From NCBI RefSeq assembly GCF_017948485.1, contig NZ_JAFFSX010000005.1, forward strand, positions 248,001-312,000: 64,000 nt of DNA, read 5' to 3'. The notes under the pieces were generated by a model. It did no database searches. It saw only the letters and a program-made list of their open reading frames with translations, and was not told where the DNA came from. A program made the translations under genes and the position numbers. This document shows, in pieces, positions 1-9,316 of the stretch; the first letter of the stretch is position 1, and every line of letters begins with the position of its first letter. This DNA is from Streptomyces sp. GESEQ-35. GTDB lineage: Bacteria; Actinomycetota; Actinomycetes; Streptomycetales; Streptomycetaceae.

Positions 1-1043
1 TTCGCCGCGCGTCCCAGGTGCACGATCTGGAGTCGCGCGGCCTTGTCCGTGCGCTCCTCGACCAGCAGCCGGTCCCGGCCCACGGCAACCACCGACGAGA
101 TCTTGAGCTCGGAGGTGTCGTCCTCACTCGGGTCGACCACGTTCACCGGGTCGAAGCGGTACGCGTACTCGGCGGTGACCGCCTTCTTCTTCGGCGAGAA
201 GCGCAGCAGACGGGTGGTGAGCGAGGCGTCTCCCGCATCACCGTCGGGGAGTGACAGGGGACTCTGCCCGGCGATCACGAGGTCACCGCCCGGCAGTTGG
301 GCCAGTCCCTCGAAGCCCCGGTTGATCTTGCGGTGCAGCAGGACGGAAGGCAGTGCCTCCACGACCGGGTAGTCCGCACCCGTGAGGTTCAGCCCCTCGG
401 GCACATAGCGCGCCAGCACCTTCCCGCGTGCGGAGACATGCACGAGAGAGGGCCCGTACTCGTCGACGAGCCAGAAACTCCCGTCCCCGGCCCGCACGAT
501 GCCCTCGGTGTCCAGCCCGTTCGCGTTGTACGACTGGGGCGTCTGTGCGTCAAAGGAGTACGGCGCCTCGTCACGCCCCTCCTGATTCGACAGGCCCGTG
601 ACCGGCTTCCCGGACGACGTGGTGATCGGGATCGCGTCCAGCACCTTCACGGTGTCGCCGGACACCCGGATCTTCACGATCGCCGGATCGAAGCCCGGTA
701 CCGGGAAGGTACGGCGCTTGGTGCCGTCCACCTTGATCTGGCCGTTGGGCCCGCGGTCGGTGACCGTCCAGAACTCGCCCTTACGGCCGGTCGGATAGAT
801 GTCACTGCCGATGCCGCCGAGGTCCACACCCCGGTCGTCGGCCACGGTCCCCGCCAGCAGCGCGTTGCTGAACGTGCCGAGCGGGATGTCGCCGAGCGTG
901 GCCGTACGGGTGACGTACGGAGCCGCGGTCGTCGATCCCGCTGCCGGACCGGCCGCCACCAGCGCGGCGGCCACCACCGCCAGCGGAACGCCCGCTGCGA
1001 GCGAACGGTGGACGCGGCGCCGGCCGGTGGCATACGGGGACAT
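1..1043 (-). CDS. Secreted esterase-like/phytase-like beta-propeller protein (C-terminus cut by window edge)
   Basis: The reading frame is open from the ATG at 1043 to the window edge, at least 347 residues, with no stop seen. An AGGAGG site lies 5 nt before the ATG. The N-terminus has basic residues followed by a hydrophobic AVVAAALVAAGPAAG stretch, so export is likely. The mature part has propeller-like repeats rich in Asp/Gly, including GGIGSDIYP, WTVTDRGPNGQI and GLDTEGIVRAGDGSFWLVDEYG. These resemble the 'esterase-like activity of phytase' family (PF13449-type), which is inference from pattern. Substrate is unknown. The GNAT gene follows on the same strand side after a 71-bp gap. Confidence 0.8.
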   Translation of the reverse strand, partial: MSPYATGRRRVHRSLAAGVPLAVVAAALVAAGPAAGSTTAAPYVTRTATLGDIPLGTFSNALLAGTVADDRGVDLGGIGSDIYPTGRKGEFWTVTDRGPNGQIKVDGTKRRTFPVPGFDPAIVKIRVSGDTVKVLDAIPITTSSGKPVTGLSNQEGRDEAPYSFDAQTPQSYNANGLDTEGIVRAGDGSFWLVDEYGPSLVHVSARGKVLARYVPEGLNLTGADYPVVEALPSVLLHRKINRGFEGLAQLPGGDLVIAGQSPLSLPDGDAGDASLTTRLLRFSPKKKAVTAEYAYRFDPVNVVDPSEDDTSELKISSVVAVGRDRLLVEERTDKAARLQIVHLGRAA

Positions 1044-1114
1044 CAGGGCCTCCTGAGGAGCAAGTTCGATGACAGCGGCCAGATTTCGGCCTCGCATCGA
1101 ACGCCGTGCGACCG

Positions 1115-1669
1115 TCAGGTGAACGAGGGGCGGCGGGCGCTCGTCGAGAGGAACACCACGATGTCCGTCTCGCTGCCCGGCAGCGGTTCGGGCTCCTGCC
1201 AGCCGATGTGCCGGTAGAAGGCCAGCGTGTCATGTGCCTGATTCCAGGTCAGCAACCATGCCCGGCCGCCGGGTGCAGTGGCGGTGAGGGCGGACAGCAG
1301 CCGGCGGCCCAGACCGGCGCCACGCGCGCGTGCCCGCACTCCCAGTTCGTCGATCTCCAAGGCGCCCACGAGCAGTTGGTTCACTCGGTCCGCGCCGAGC
1401 CGGCGGGTCACCTTTCCGTAGGCGCGGTCGGTGCGGAACGGGGCCTGAGTGATCCATCCCGAGACGAAGCCGTCCACCTCACCGGCGTCGGACAGCGCCA
1501 GTACGGCGCGGAATCCGGGACGACGGGCGTCCGTCTCCAGTCGCTCCCGGAACTCCACCCGGGTCGCCTCGGGCTCCCGGTGCTCCCACGGAGGCGCGGT
1601 GAAGACCTCCGTGTACGCCGCGCTGAGGTCGTCGGCGACGGTGAGGACGTCCCGGCCGAAGTGCTTCAC
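1115..1669 (-). CDS. GNAT family N-acetyltransferase
   Basis: A 184-aa protein predicted to transfer an acetyl group from acetyl-CoA to an unknown amine. The acetyl-CoA pyrophosphate loop is visible as RARGAGLGRRLLSAL, followed by a C-terminal strand region LAFYRHIGWQE typical of GNAT motif B. GTG at 1669 is preferred because AGGAAAG lies upstream and because a longer frame would run back into the SWIM gene. An alternative GTG lies at 1684 but sits directly against the purine run. It lies 19 bp downstream of the SWIM/helicase pair on the same strand and may be the last gene of that operon. Substrate cannot be read from sequence. Confidence 0.85.
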   Translation of the reverse strand: MKHFGRDVLTVADDLSAAYTEVFTAPPWEHREPEATRVEFRERLETDARRPGFRAVLALSDAGEVDGFVSGWITQAPFRTDRAYGKVTRRLGADRVNQLLVGALEIDELGVRARARGAGLGRRLLSALTATAPGGRAWLLTWNQAHDTLAFYRHIGWQEPEPLPGSETDIVVFLSTSARRPSFT

Positions 1670-1688
1670 GGCGCACCAACTCACTTTC

Positions 1689-2957
1689 CTAGACGGCCTC
1701 TTCAGGCGAGTGGATCTCCGCGGACGCCAGTGCCGTCGCCGGATCCTGGGCCGCCCTCCCCGCGGGCACCCAGCGGCCCCGGTCCTTCCGGTACGGCCAC
1801 CAGCGGCCGTCCCGGCCCAGGCGCAACTGAGCGGGCGCGTCGACGACCGTCCACCGGTTGCTCCGCGCGCGCAGCGGCGGCCGTTCGTCCTCTTCCCAGG
1901 CCGACTCCAGGGCGGCACGCGCGCGTGCGAGTGCTTCTCCTGCGACAGACCACTCCTCCTCCAGCGCGGACAGCGCGGCCGTACCTCCCAGCCGCCAGGC
2001 GCGGATGGCCAGGTCCAGTGAGTCCCGGCTGCGACCCGAACCCTCTGCGAGCCGCTCCAGGACGCCCTGTTCAGGGGTGCCCGCGGCGAGGCGTACGGCG
2101 TCCTGAGCAGTGGTCAATTCAGTCTCGGGCGCGTCCGATTCCGACCTCGGCCGCAGCGCCTCGGCGAGCAGGCGGTGCGCCTGGGCGGCGGTTCGCGCGG
2201 CCAGGTACTCCAGAGCGGCCGGATCGATGCCGGGCGCGGGCGGGGCCTCGGTGTCCAGCGACGGAGGAACTCCGGGCTCGTCGGGAAGTTCGGGCGGCGC
2301 CGGCAGCGGCGGCAGGATGTCCCCGGCCGCGTAGGCCTCCGCGGCGTCCACTCCCTGCGGCGCGGAGGGCTCTTCGGCGGGTGTGGCACTGCGGGCCTGA
2401 AGGGCGTCCACCACGGCGCGTTCGCCCCGTCCCCGCATCAGCAGCAGCACGAAGGGATCCTCGTCCAGCAGCCGTGCCACCTGATAGCAGAGCGCGGCCG
2501 TGTGTCCGCAGTGGTCCCAGGCGTCGCAGTCGCACTCCGGCTCCAGATCGCCCAGGCCCGGCAGCAGTTCGATCCCCGCGGCCGCCGCGTCCTCGACGAG
2601 GTGCGGAGGCATCTCGTGGTCCAGCAGCGCCGCGACATGACCGGCACGCTCGACGGCCATGACCGCGAAACGGTCCCACTGATCGGCGGTCAACTCCTCC
2701 AGCAGGACGTCCGCGCGGTGCATCGTGCGATCGTGGTCCTGGACGACGGCCGTAATACGTCCCGGACGCACGGACACCGCGCCCACGGCACCCGCGCGCG
2801 CGAGCCTGCGGCCCGTCTTCACCTGCTCCGAGTCCAGCGCCGCGTCCTCCAGTGCCTTCAACCAGGCCAGGCCCCACCAGGTCTGCGCGAAGCCCCTCCC
2901 GTGCGCGGGAGGCAGCGCCGCGAACGTGCGCTCTGCGTCATGGTCGGGCCGGTTCAT
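1689..2957 (-). CDS. SWIM zinc-finger protein, partner of SNF2 helicase
   Basis: A 422-aa protein with the SWIM zinc-binding signature CxCx(n)CxH, seen as CDCDAWDHCGH around residues 145-160, followed by a helix ALCYQVARLLDEDPF. The N-terminus (AHGRGFAQTWWGLAWLKALED) is typical of actinobacterial SWIM proteins encoded beside SNF2 helicases. The ATG at 2957 overlaps the helicase stop codon as ATGA, so translation is probably coupled. SWIM domains bind DNA or proteins; the pairing suggests a joint role in DNA remodelling or repair, which is inference. The middle section is rich in Ala, Pro and Glu and probably unstructured. Confidence 0.88.
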   Translation of the reverse strand: MNRPDHDAERTFAALPPAHGRGFAQTWWGLAWLKALEDAALDSEQVKTGRRLARAGAVGAVSVRPGRITAVVQDHDRTMHRADVLLEELTADQWDRFAVMAVERAGHVAALLDHEMPPHLVEDAAAAGIELLPGLGDLEPECDCDAWDHCGHTAALCYQVARLLDEDPFVLLLMRGRGERAVVDALQARSATPAEEPSAPQGVDAAEAYAAGDILPPLPAPPELPDEPGVPPSLDTEAPPAPGIDPAALEYLAARTAAQAHRLLAEALRPRSESDAPETELTTAQDAVRLAAGTPEQGVLERLAEGSGRSRDSLDLAIRAWRLGGTAALSALEEEWSVAGEALARARAALESAWEEDERPPLRARSNRWTVVDAPAQLRLGRDGRWWPYRKDRGRWVPAGRAAQDPATALASAEIHSPEEAV

Positions 2958-5806
2958 CGCGTGCCCCCTCGCAGCTCCACCAGATCGGCCAGTTCGGCGT
3001 CGGTCAGCTCGGTCAGTGCGGCCTCGCCGGAGCCGAGCACCGCGTCGGCCAGTTCCCGCTTGCGGTTCAGCATCTCGGCGATGCGGTCCTCGATGGTTCC
3101 CTCGGCGATCAGCTTGTGCACCTGCACCGGCCTGTTCTGCCCGATCCGGTAGGCGCGGTCGGTGGCCTGCGCCTCCACCGCCGGGTTCCACCAGCGGTCG
3201 TAGTGCACGACGTGCTCGGCGCGGGTGAGGTTCAGCCCCGTACCCGCAGCCTTCAACGACAGCAGGAAGACAGGCACTTCACCATCCTGGAAACGCCGCA
3301 CCATCGTTTCCCGTGCCGCGACGGGTGTACCGCCGTGCAGGAACTGCGAGGGCATTCCACGGGACGTGAGGTGCCGTTCGATGAGCCGCGCCATCTGCAC
3401 GTACTGGGTGAAGACCAGGACGCTTGCTCCCTCGGAGAGGATCGTGTCGAGCAGTTCGTCCAGGAGCTCCAGCTTCCCCGAGCGCCCGGCGATCCTGGGC
3501 CGCTCCTCCTTGAGGAACTGCGCCGGATGGTTGCAGATCTGCTTCAGGCCAGTCAGCAACTTCATGATCAGCCCGCGCCGCTCCATGCTGTCGGCACCGG
3601 AGATCTCCGCCAGCGTCTCGCGTACCACGGCCTCGTACAGACCCGTCTGCTCCGTCGTGAGCGACACGGCCCGATCCGTCTCGGTCTTGGGCGGCAGCTC
3701 GGGCGCGATCCCAGGATCCGACTTTCGCCGGCGCAGCAGGAACGGCCGTACGAGCCGGGCGAGCCGCTCCGCGGCGGCCGGGTCCTGACCACCCTCGACG
3801 GCTTGCGCGTAGCGGGTGCGGAAGGCGCCGAGCCGGCCCAGTAGACCCGGGGTCGTCCAGTCGAGGATCGCCCACAGCTCCGACAGGTTGTTCTCCACCG
3901 GGGTACCGGTGAGCGCCACGCGCGCGCGTGCGCCGATCGAGCGCAGCTCCCGGGCGGTCGTCGAGTACGGGTTCTTCACGTGCTGGGCCTCGTCCGCCAC
4001 GACCATGCCCCACGGCACCTCGGCGAGCCGGCCCGCGTCCAGGCGCATCGTGCCGTACGTGGTGAGCACGAACTCCCCGGCGGCCGGCGCCCCCAGATCG
4101 CGCCGCGGGCCGTGGAAGCGGCGCACGGGAGTGCCGGGCGCGAACCTCTCGATCTCGCGTTGCCAGTTGCCCATCAGGGACGTCGGACACACCACCAGTG
4201 TGGGCCCGGCCGCCGACTCGTCGGTCTGCCGGTGCAGATGCAGGGCGATCAACGTGATCGTCTTGCCGAGCCCCATGTCGTCGGCCAGACAACAGCCCAG
4301 ACCCAGGGACGTGATGCGAGCAAGCCAGTTCAGGCCACGCCGTTGGTAGTCGCGGAGGGTGGCCGCGAGCGCGGCCGGCTGCTCGACGGGCTCCTGCGCC
4401 TCTGGGTCCGCGAGCCGCTCCCGCAGGGCTGCCAGCCACCCGGTGGGGTGTACGTCGACCGGGCGGCCGTCGATCTCGGTGGAGCCCGTCAGGGCGGCGC
4501 TCAGGGCGTCGACGGGTGTGACCTTGCGGTCCTGCTCCGCGCGGGCGCGACGCACTTCCCGAGGGTCGATCAGGACCCATTGGTCACGCAGCCGCACGAC
4601 CGGGCGGTTCGCCTCGGCGAGGTGATCCAGTTCCTCTCGGGAGAGCCGCTGGTCGCCCAGCGCGAACCGCCAGTTGAACGCCAACAGGGCGTCCGCCGAC
4701 AGGAACGAGGGTGTGTTCGAGGGGACTGTGCCCGGCACCGAGTCGTCGTCCGGCGGGCCGACCACCGCGTGGGCGGTCAGCTTGCGGGCGAGCTCCCTGG
4801 GCCAGTGCACGTCGACTCCGGCACCGGCGAGTGCGCGGGTACCTTCGCCGAGCAGGTCGGTGACGTCCTCGTCGGCGAGTTCGACCGCGTCCGGCACGGC
4901 CGCCGAGAGCAAGGGTGTGAGCGGGGGCCAGGCTCGGGCGGCGCGGCGGAGAGCCAGGAGGGCGTCCATCGGGGCGCGCGTTCCGAAGGCGCCGGATCCC
5001 GCCCACACCTGAGCGGCGTCCGCGACGAGGGCGGGATCGCTGACGCTGTGCACCTGAGGCACGGCCAGGAAGGACAGTGCCTGGTCGTCCTGCGTCACGG
5101 CGGCCAGACCGGACACCTCGATGCGCAGCGAGAGCCGTACGCCCGCATCGTGCCCCGCGGCGACATCGGTGGCCCACGCGCGCTGATCCGGCAGACGCTG
5201 CGGCTCATGGGCGGCGTAGGCGGGTCCGCCGGTCACCAATGAGGCGGCGGGGGAGCGAGGCAGCGCGTCGGCGACCGCGTCGAGGAAGGCGCGCAGCAGT
5301 CGTTCCGGGTCGGGCAGCTGCAATGGCCCGTCGCCCTCCACCGGCACGGCGTGCGACTCGGGCGGCATGGCGGCGGCGAGCTCGCGCAGGCGCTCGACGT
5401 CGGCCGTGCGCAGGGGGCCGACCCGCCAGGCGTCGTGGTCACGCTCGGACAGGCCGGGCAACAGAAGCCCGCGGGCAGCGAGCTGTAGTGCCTGCACTGT
5501 GGCCGCGCCCCAGAACACGGGCGCCCTGTGTGCGTGCGCGGAGGCACGCGCGCGTGTCAGCACCGGCAGGGCGGCCCGCATCGGCAGCAGCATGGCGGGC
5601 ACGGTGACCGGCTCGACACCGTTCTGGCCGGGCAGAGCGACAGTCAGGTCCTCGACGGAACCCGAGGCGACGACAGCGGGGGCTTCACCATCGGGCCGCC
5701 AGAAGGCGACGCGGCCGGTGCGGGCTGGATCGCCGGGTACGAAGACGGCACAGCAACGGGCCAGTTCAGCGATCTCGGCCGGCGTTGCGACGGGCGGCAT
5801 CTGCAC
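2954..5806 (-). CDS. SNF2/Rad54-family DEAD/DEAH helicase-like ATPase
   Basis: A 950-aa protein with a long N-terminal region of about 480 residues, then the two RecA-like lobes of SNF2 ATPases. Visible motifs: Walker A DDMGLGKT, motif II DEAQ (DEAH variant), motif III ALTGTPVENNLSELW, motif IV VLVFTQYVQMARLI, motif V LKAAGTGLNLT and motif VI QATDRAYRIGQ. Such enzymes translocate on duplex DNA and displace bound proteins. The start is GTG at 5806 or ATG at 5800, neither with a strong ribosome site. It is the first gene of a coupled pair with the SWIM protein; the 4-bp overlap argues for a functional complex. Confidence 0.93.
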   Translation of the reverse strand: MQMPPVATPAEIAELARCCAVFVPGDPARTGRVAFWRPDGEAPAVVASGSVEDLTVALPGQNGVEPVTVPAMLLPMRAALPVLTRARASAHAHRAPVFWGAATVQALQLAARGLLLPGLSERDHDAWRVGPLRTADVERLRELAAAMPPESHAVPVEGDGPLQLPDPERLLRAFLDAVADALPRSPAASLVTGGPAYAAHEPQRLPDQRAWATDVAAGHDAGVRLSLRIEVSGLAAVTQDDQALSFLAVPQVHSVSDPALVADAAQVWAGSGAFGTRAPMDALLALRRAARAWPPLTPLLSAAVPDAVELADEDVTDLLGEGTRALAGAGVDVHWPRELARKLTAHAVVGPPDDDSVPGTVPSNTPSFLSADALLAFNWRFALGDQRLSREELDHLAEANRPVVRLRDQWVLIDPREVRRARAEQDRKVTPVDALSAALTGSTEIDGRPVDVHPTGWLAALRERLADPEAQEPVEQPAALAATLRDYQRRGLNWLARITSLGLGCCLADDMGLGKTITLIALHLHRQTDESAAGPTLVVCPTSLMGNWQREIERFAPGTPVRRFHGPRRDLGAPAAGEFVLTTYGTMRLDAGRLAEVPWGMVVADEAQHVKNPYSTTARELRSIGARARVALTGTPVENNLSELWAILDWTTPGLLGRLGAFRTRYAQAVEGGQDPAAAERLARLVRPFLLRRRKSDPGIAPELPPKTETDRAVSLTTEQTGLYEAVVRETLAEISGADSMERRGLIMKLLTGLKQICNHPAQFLKEERPRIAGRSGKLELLDELLDTILSEGASVLVFTQYVQMARLIERHLTSRGMPSQFLHGGTPVAARETMVRRFQDGEVPVFLLSLKAAGTGLNLTRAEHVVHYDRWWNPAVEAQATDRAYRIGQNRPVQVHKLIAEGTIEDRIAEMLNRKRELADAVLGSGEAALTELTDAELADLVELRGGTR

Positions 5807-6069
5807 AGCGATGACTTATTCCTCAAATTTGACTACCGTGGTCGGGGTCGCCGAGGGTACAGCACTGCGGCGGCGTGCCCGGCAGGACCGGGCAGTGAAC
5901 CGGGTCACTCTATGCTCCGGCTGGGTATCCACCCACTGTGGAGACGGACAATCAGGGGTGTCTCGGGGTCGCACCTCAGGGGCGTCTCAGGGTCGTGGTC
6001 CGGAACTGCGGGAAGCGCGGACCCGTTTTCAGGACAGAGAGCGGCAGTGGCCGCGAAGGAGGCGACAGC
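5807..6069. other. Intergenic region between helicase and small membrane protein
   Basis: This 263-bp spacer separates divergently transcribed genes and must hold both promoters. The part next to the helicase is relatively AT-rich (around 5815-5835, with TTGACT at 5829-5834). No properly spaced -35/-10 pair stood out. A 20-bp near-perfect direct repeat is listed separately. Confidence 0.5.
5952..5995. repeat. Tandem 20-bp direct repeat, 24-bp period, upstream of small membrane protein
   Basis: Two copies of TCAGGGGYGTCTCRGGGTCG lie at 5952-5971 and 5976-5995, differing at two positions. The 24-bp period places the copies slightly over two helical turns apart. They sit 75-118 bp upstream of the 60-aa membrane protein and could be a tandem regulator-binding site or a small duplication. 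No regulator can be assigned. Confidence 0.6.
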
Positions 6070-6252
6070 ATGTCGAAGAACGCGAAGATCGCCATAGGAG
6101 GTGTAGCGGTCGGGCTCTTCCTGTGGATCTGGCTGCCCTTGTGGGCAGTGCTGCTGATCGTGGTGGGAGTCCCGGCCGGCGCCTACCTGGCGCTGGACCC
6201 CTCGCAGCGGCGCAGGCTGCGCCGCGTCACCCGCAAGGAGCTCGGCCGCTGA
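6070..6252 (+). CDS. Small (60 aa) membrane protein, unknown function
   Basis: The frame begins at ATG 6070, 8 nt after GGAGG. The product has a short basic start (MSKNAKI), one long hydrophobic span of about 38 residues (GGVAVGLFLWIWLPLWAVLL and onward) that could form one long or two short helices, and an Arg-rich tail SQRRRLRRVTRKELGR. The strongly basic C-terminus suggests a cytoplasmic end. I recognise the pattern as a small membrane protein common in Streptomyces but cannot give a function. It converges on the secreted hydrolase gene with only 4 bp between stops. Confidence 0.8.
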   Translation: MSKNAKIAIGGVAVGLFLWIWLPLWAVLLIVVGVPAGAYLALDPSQRRRLRRVTRKELGR

Positions 6253-6256
6253 GGCA

Positions 6257-7648
6257 TTACGGCATCGGCGCATCTCGGTCGGCCAGTGCGCAGGAGTCGA
6301 CCACATCGCCGCCCGCGGGCCTGCCGACGGTACGGTCCGCGGGTGGCTTGGTGCCCCGCTCCACCCAGGTCACCAGCGTGTCGAACGCCGACCGGTAGCA
6401 GGGCAGGATCGGCCGCAAACGGTCGGGGAAGGTGTCGTACAGCCCGTCGACATGTGTGCCGCCCCGGATCGTGTAGTAGCGATGCAGCGCGTCCCGTCCG
6501 CTCGCGTCGATCATGCGCGCGTACACGTCCGAGTCGGAGGTCTTGGGCAGCAGCGCGTCCAGATCGCCGTGGAGTGTGATCAGCGGCCTGCCGATGTGCC
6601 CGGTCAGCGCCACCCTGGCCACGGCGCGCCGGACGGACGCGGGACGTGACGCGTAGTCGTAGGCCGCGTCGCCGGGACACGGGGCGAGAATCTGCTCCGG
6701 AGTGTTCCCGGCGGACGGGCCCGGGCAGGCGGGGTCGTAGGTGGGGTCGAACTCGGCGCGGTAGATCTTCTGTGTGACTCCCCAATAGGCATTCTCGTGG
6801 TACGGCCACAGAAACTCCGAGCCGTGTGCGAAGCCCACCGCGTACAGGTCCTCGTCCCGCGCCGAGCCGAGCATCCGCGCCACTGCGGTGGGCAGCGAGG
6901 TGAGCAGACTGGGTCCGTCCGTGGTCCACAGCGCGCCCTCCCAGTCCACGCCTCCGTCGTACAGCTCCGGGTGGTTCTCCAACTGCCAGCGGGTGAGATA
7001 GCCGCCGTTGGAGATGCCGGTGACATAGGTGCGCCGCGGGGCGTGCCCATAGCGTTGGGCAATCGTCCGCTTCGCCGCCCGTGTGAGCTGCGTGGTCCGG
7101 GCGTTCCACTCGGCGACCGCGTCACCGGGGCGGGTGCCGTCCCGGTAGAAGTCGGAGCCGCTGTTGCCCTTGTCGGTCGCCGCATAGGCGTAGCCCTGCG
7201 CGAGGACCTGGTCGGAGATCGCCTTGTCCGTCGCGTACTGCCTGCGCGTGCCGGGCGCGCCGGTGACGACCAGGCCGCCGTTCCAGCGGTGCGGCAACCG
7301 GATCACGAACTGGGCGTCGTGCCGCCAGCCGTGCGTGGCGTTGAAGTGCGAGGAGTCCGGAAAGTAGCCGTCGATCTGCAGACCGGGCACACCGGACGGC
7401 GTTCGTGTGCCGGCCGCGGTCAGACCCGCCTGGTCGGCCAGGTCCGTGTACGGAGTGCCGGCGAGTCCGGCGGTCGTCAGATCCGGGAGGCAGGCACTCC
7501 GCTGGAAGGCCGAACCCGGCACCCGTACCTGCTCCTGGCGTGCACAGTGACCGTCCCGGACGGCCGTGCCCGCGGCGGGAATCGGCCAGGTGACAGCCGC
7601 AGCCACCACCGCGGCGGCGAGGAGGGGAGCACCTCGGGACAGACGCAT
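6257..7648 (-). CDS. Secreted alpha/beta hydrolase, tannase/feruloyl-esterase-like
   Basis: A 463-aa protein with a Sec-type signal peptide (basic start, then LLAAAVVAAAVTWPIPAAGTA). GGAGG lies 5 nt before ATG 7648. The nucleophile elbow is GISNGGY (Ser in the third position), an acid-loop candidate is LHGDLDALLPKTSDSD, and the catalytic His is likely in TIRGGTHVDGLYD. Many cysteines in the mature part (such as HCARQEQ, CLPD, DPACPGP, APCPG and CALADRD) suggest disulfides, consistent with an extracellular enzyme. The GxSNGG type occurs in tannase and feruloyl esterase relatives; the substrate is inference. Confidence 0.8.
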   Translation of the reverse strand: MRLSRGAPLLAAAVVAAAVTWPIPAAGTAVRDGHCARQEQVRVPGSAFQRSACLPDLTTAGLAGTPYTDLADQAGLTAAGTRTPSGVPGLQIDGYFPDSSHFNATHGWRHDAQFVIRLPHRWNGGLVVTGAPGTRRQYATDKAISDQVLAQGYAYAATDKGNSGSDFYRDGTRPGDAVAEWNARTTQLTRAAKRTIAQRYGHAPRRTYVTGISNGGYLTRWQLENHPELYDGGVDWEGALWTTDGPSLLTSLPTAVARMLGSARDEDLYAVGFAHGSEFLWPYHENAYWGVTQKIYRAEFDPTYDPACPGPSAGNTPEQILAPCPGDAAYDYASRPASVRRAVARVALTGHIGRPLITLHGDLDALLPKTSDSDVYARMIDASGRDALHRYYTIRGGTHVDGLYDTFPDRLRPILPCYRSAFDTLVTWVERGTKPPADRTVGRPAGGDVVDSCALADRDAPMP

Positions 7649-7844
7649 GACAGCCTCCAGGCGGACGCGAGACAGCGGGGTGTCCAGAGCATGGTGCGGT
7701 CCCGCCTGTAGACCATCCATGGGTTGGGACCACATGGAACGGCGGCAGCGCATGGAGGTTCATAACAGGCGTGCAGAGGGGAGGACTCGGCTCGGATACC
7801 GTGCCCGGCCGCCACGCGATGCTGAGCCCCGGGCAGCGGCCTGC

Positions 7845-8711
7845 TCAGCTGGGGCGTACGGCCATCTTGTCCAGTGCCTCAAGCAGCCCTGGCAGCTCAG
7901 GTCCCCGGCCCACCGGCATGACCTCGCCGGGCTCCTCGTCGAGCAGCACGAAGGCGATGTCGTCGGTCCTGGCCACGAGAGACCAGCCGGGGCCGTCGGC
8001 GCGCAGTATCCGTGCGTCGCCCGGCGCGAAGGACGACCGTACCCGGCCGAGCGGCGGCGGGGTGTCGACGTACGCGCGGGCCTCCGCGAGGACGCGCCGG
8101 ATGCTGCTGTTGCCGGGTTTGGCGTCTTCCTCGGACTTCTCGTTCTTCTCGTCCTGCTCGGCCTCGTCCGTGTCCGCGGCCGTGGCGGACGAGCCGTTCG
8201 GCTTCGTGAAGTCCGCATCGTTGATCTGCTCGCGCCACATCGCCCATTGGCGTGCGATCTCATCCGCGCCAAGGCGGCGCTGGGCCGGCCCCCAGATGCT
8301 GGTGTCCGGCGGCATCAGCGGGGGGCCGTCCGCGATGTCGGGGCCGGGATCGTGCGGCGCGGGCACACCGGGAGCCGCGACGGCGACATCGAGCGGCCAG
8401 CCGGGCAGGGCGGCCACGACCGTCCGCTCGTCGGGCGACAGGTCGTACTCCATACCGCAGTCCCAGGACGCGATGGCGACGGCGACCAGCGACACGTCGT
8501 CGATGGCGACCGTCCAGCGGGCGCCGTCGCCGTCCTGGCCGAGTACCAGGCCGTACCCGTCGGCCAGCGGCGCAAGACCGAGCGACGCGCAGGCCGCCGG
8601 ATAGTCGTCGCCCAGCACGCTCGGGAACTTCGCCGGCGTCAGCAGCACCGCCGTGAGCACAAAGAGTGCGTCGTCCTCGGCGGCGACGGCGTCCTCGTCC
8701 GTCCCGGCCAT
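7845..8711 (-). CDS. Conserved hypothetical protein, 288 aa
   Basis: GGGAGG lies 5 nt before ATG 8711. The product is acidic and cytoplasmic: no signal peptide or membrane helix is seen. The N-terminal half is an alpha/beta-looking domain (ALFVLTAVLLTPAKFP, WTVAIDDVSLVAVAIASWDC). A charged low-complexity linker of Asp, Glu and Lys (AADTDEAEQDEKNEKSEED) around residues 180-200 separates it from a C-terminal domain (GWSLVARTDDIAFVLLDEE). The two halves each contain a 'WxVAxDD'-like strand pattern, hinting at two related domains. No function is assigned. Confidence 0.75.
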   Translation of the reverse strand: MAGTDEDAVAAEDDALFVLTAVLLTPAKFPSVLGDDYPAACASLGLAPLADGYGLVLGQDGDGARWTVAIDDVSLVAVAIASWDCGMEYDLSPDERTVVAALPGWPLDVAVAAPGVPAPHDPGPDIADGPPLMPPDTSIWGPAQRRLGADEIARQWAMWREQINDADFTKPNGSSATAADTDEAEQDEKNEKSEEDAKPGNSSIRRVLAEARAYVDTPPPLGRVRSSFAPGDARILRADGPGWSLVARTDDIAFVLLDEEPGEVMPVGRGPELPGLLEALDKMAVRPS

Positions 8712-8845
8712 CCCAGCCTCCCCATCGGTTCGTACAACGGCGCACCCTAGTGCGACCGGAAGGCCGTTGTCACGACTCACAGGCGCAGCCGGAGCTGCAG
8801 TTTTCCGTCCCGACGGGGCGAATCGACCGTAGGTGCTCCCGGGCG

Positions 8846-9187
8846 TCAGGCCGCCGGCAGTCCAAGGAGCTCCCGGGCCACGGTCCGTGGCGACTCGTCG
8901 CGCTCCCGAGCGAGCGCGATGACGGCCCGGCAGGCGAGCTCGCTCACCCCGAACGACAGTGCCTCCGGCGACACCCAGCCCGAGGTCTCCTCGATCTGCT
9001 CCTGGTCGTCCTCGGCGCACGCCGAGACATACGCGGCGGCGGCCTCGAACAGATTGTGCGTACGCCTGTCCCGACCGGTTTCCCGCTCCGCGCGCAAGGC
9101 GTTGAGAACCCTCGCACCGGACTTGCGGACCCTCCCGAACATGCTGACCACCTTCCCCCTGCGTGGTTGCCACGGCTGATCCTTCAT
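8846..9187 (-). CDS. Small hypothetical protein (113 aa)
   Basis: A helical, soluble protein with central sequence LRAERETGRDRRTHNLFEAA and a C-terminus ESPRTVARELLGLPAA. The start at ATG 9187 is chosen because GAGGAG lies 6 nt upstream. An internal ATG at 9142 also has a purine-rich site (GGGGGAAGG) and could be the true start (98 aa); the frame also extends to 9226 without a ribosome site. No recognised domain. Confidence 0.6.
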   Translation of the reverse strand: MKDQPWQPRRGKVVSMFGRVRKSGARVLNALRAERETGRDRRTHNLFEAAAAYVSACAEDDQEQIEETSGWVSPEALSFGVSELACRAVIALARERDESPRTVARELLGLPAA

Positions 9188-9316
9188 CTCCTGCTCCTCA
9201 ACGTAGAGTTGGAGTTCCCGCGGCATAAGGGGGACGGCGCAGTGAAGCGTTTCGAGTGACTCGAACGGATGCGGCGGATGGACCGTACAGCTGCGCCGCA
9301 GGCTCGCCGAGGTTTC

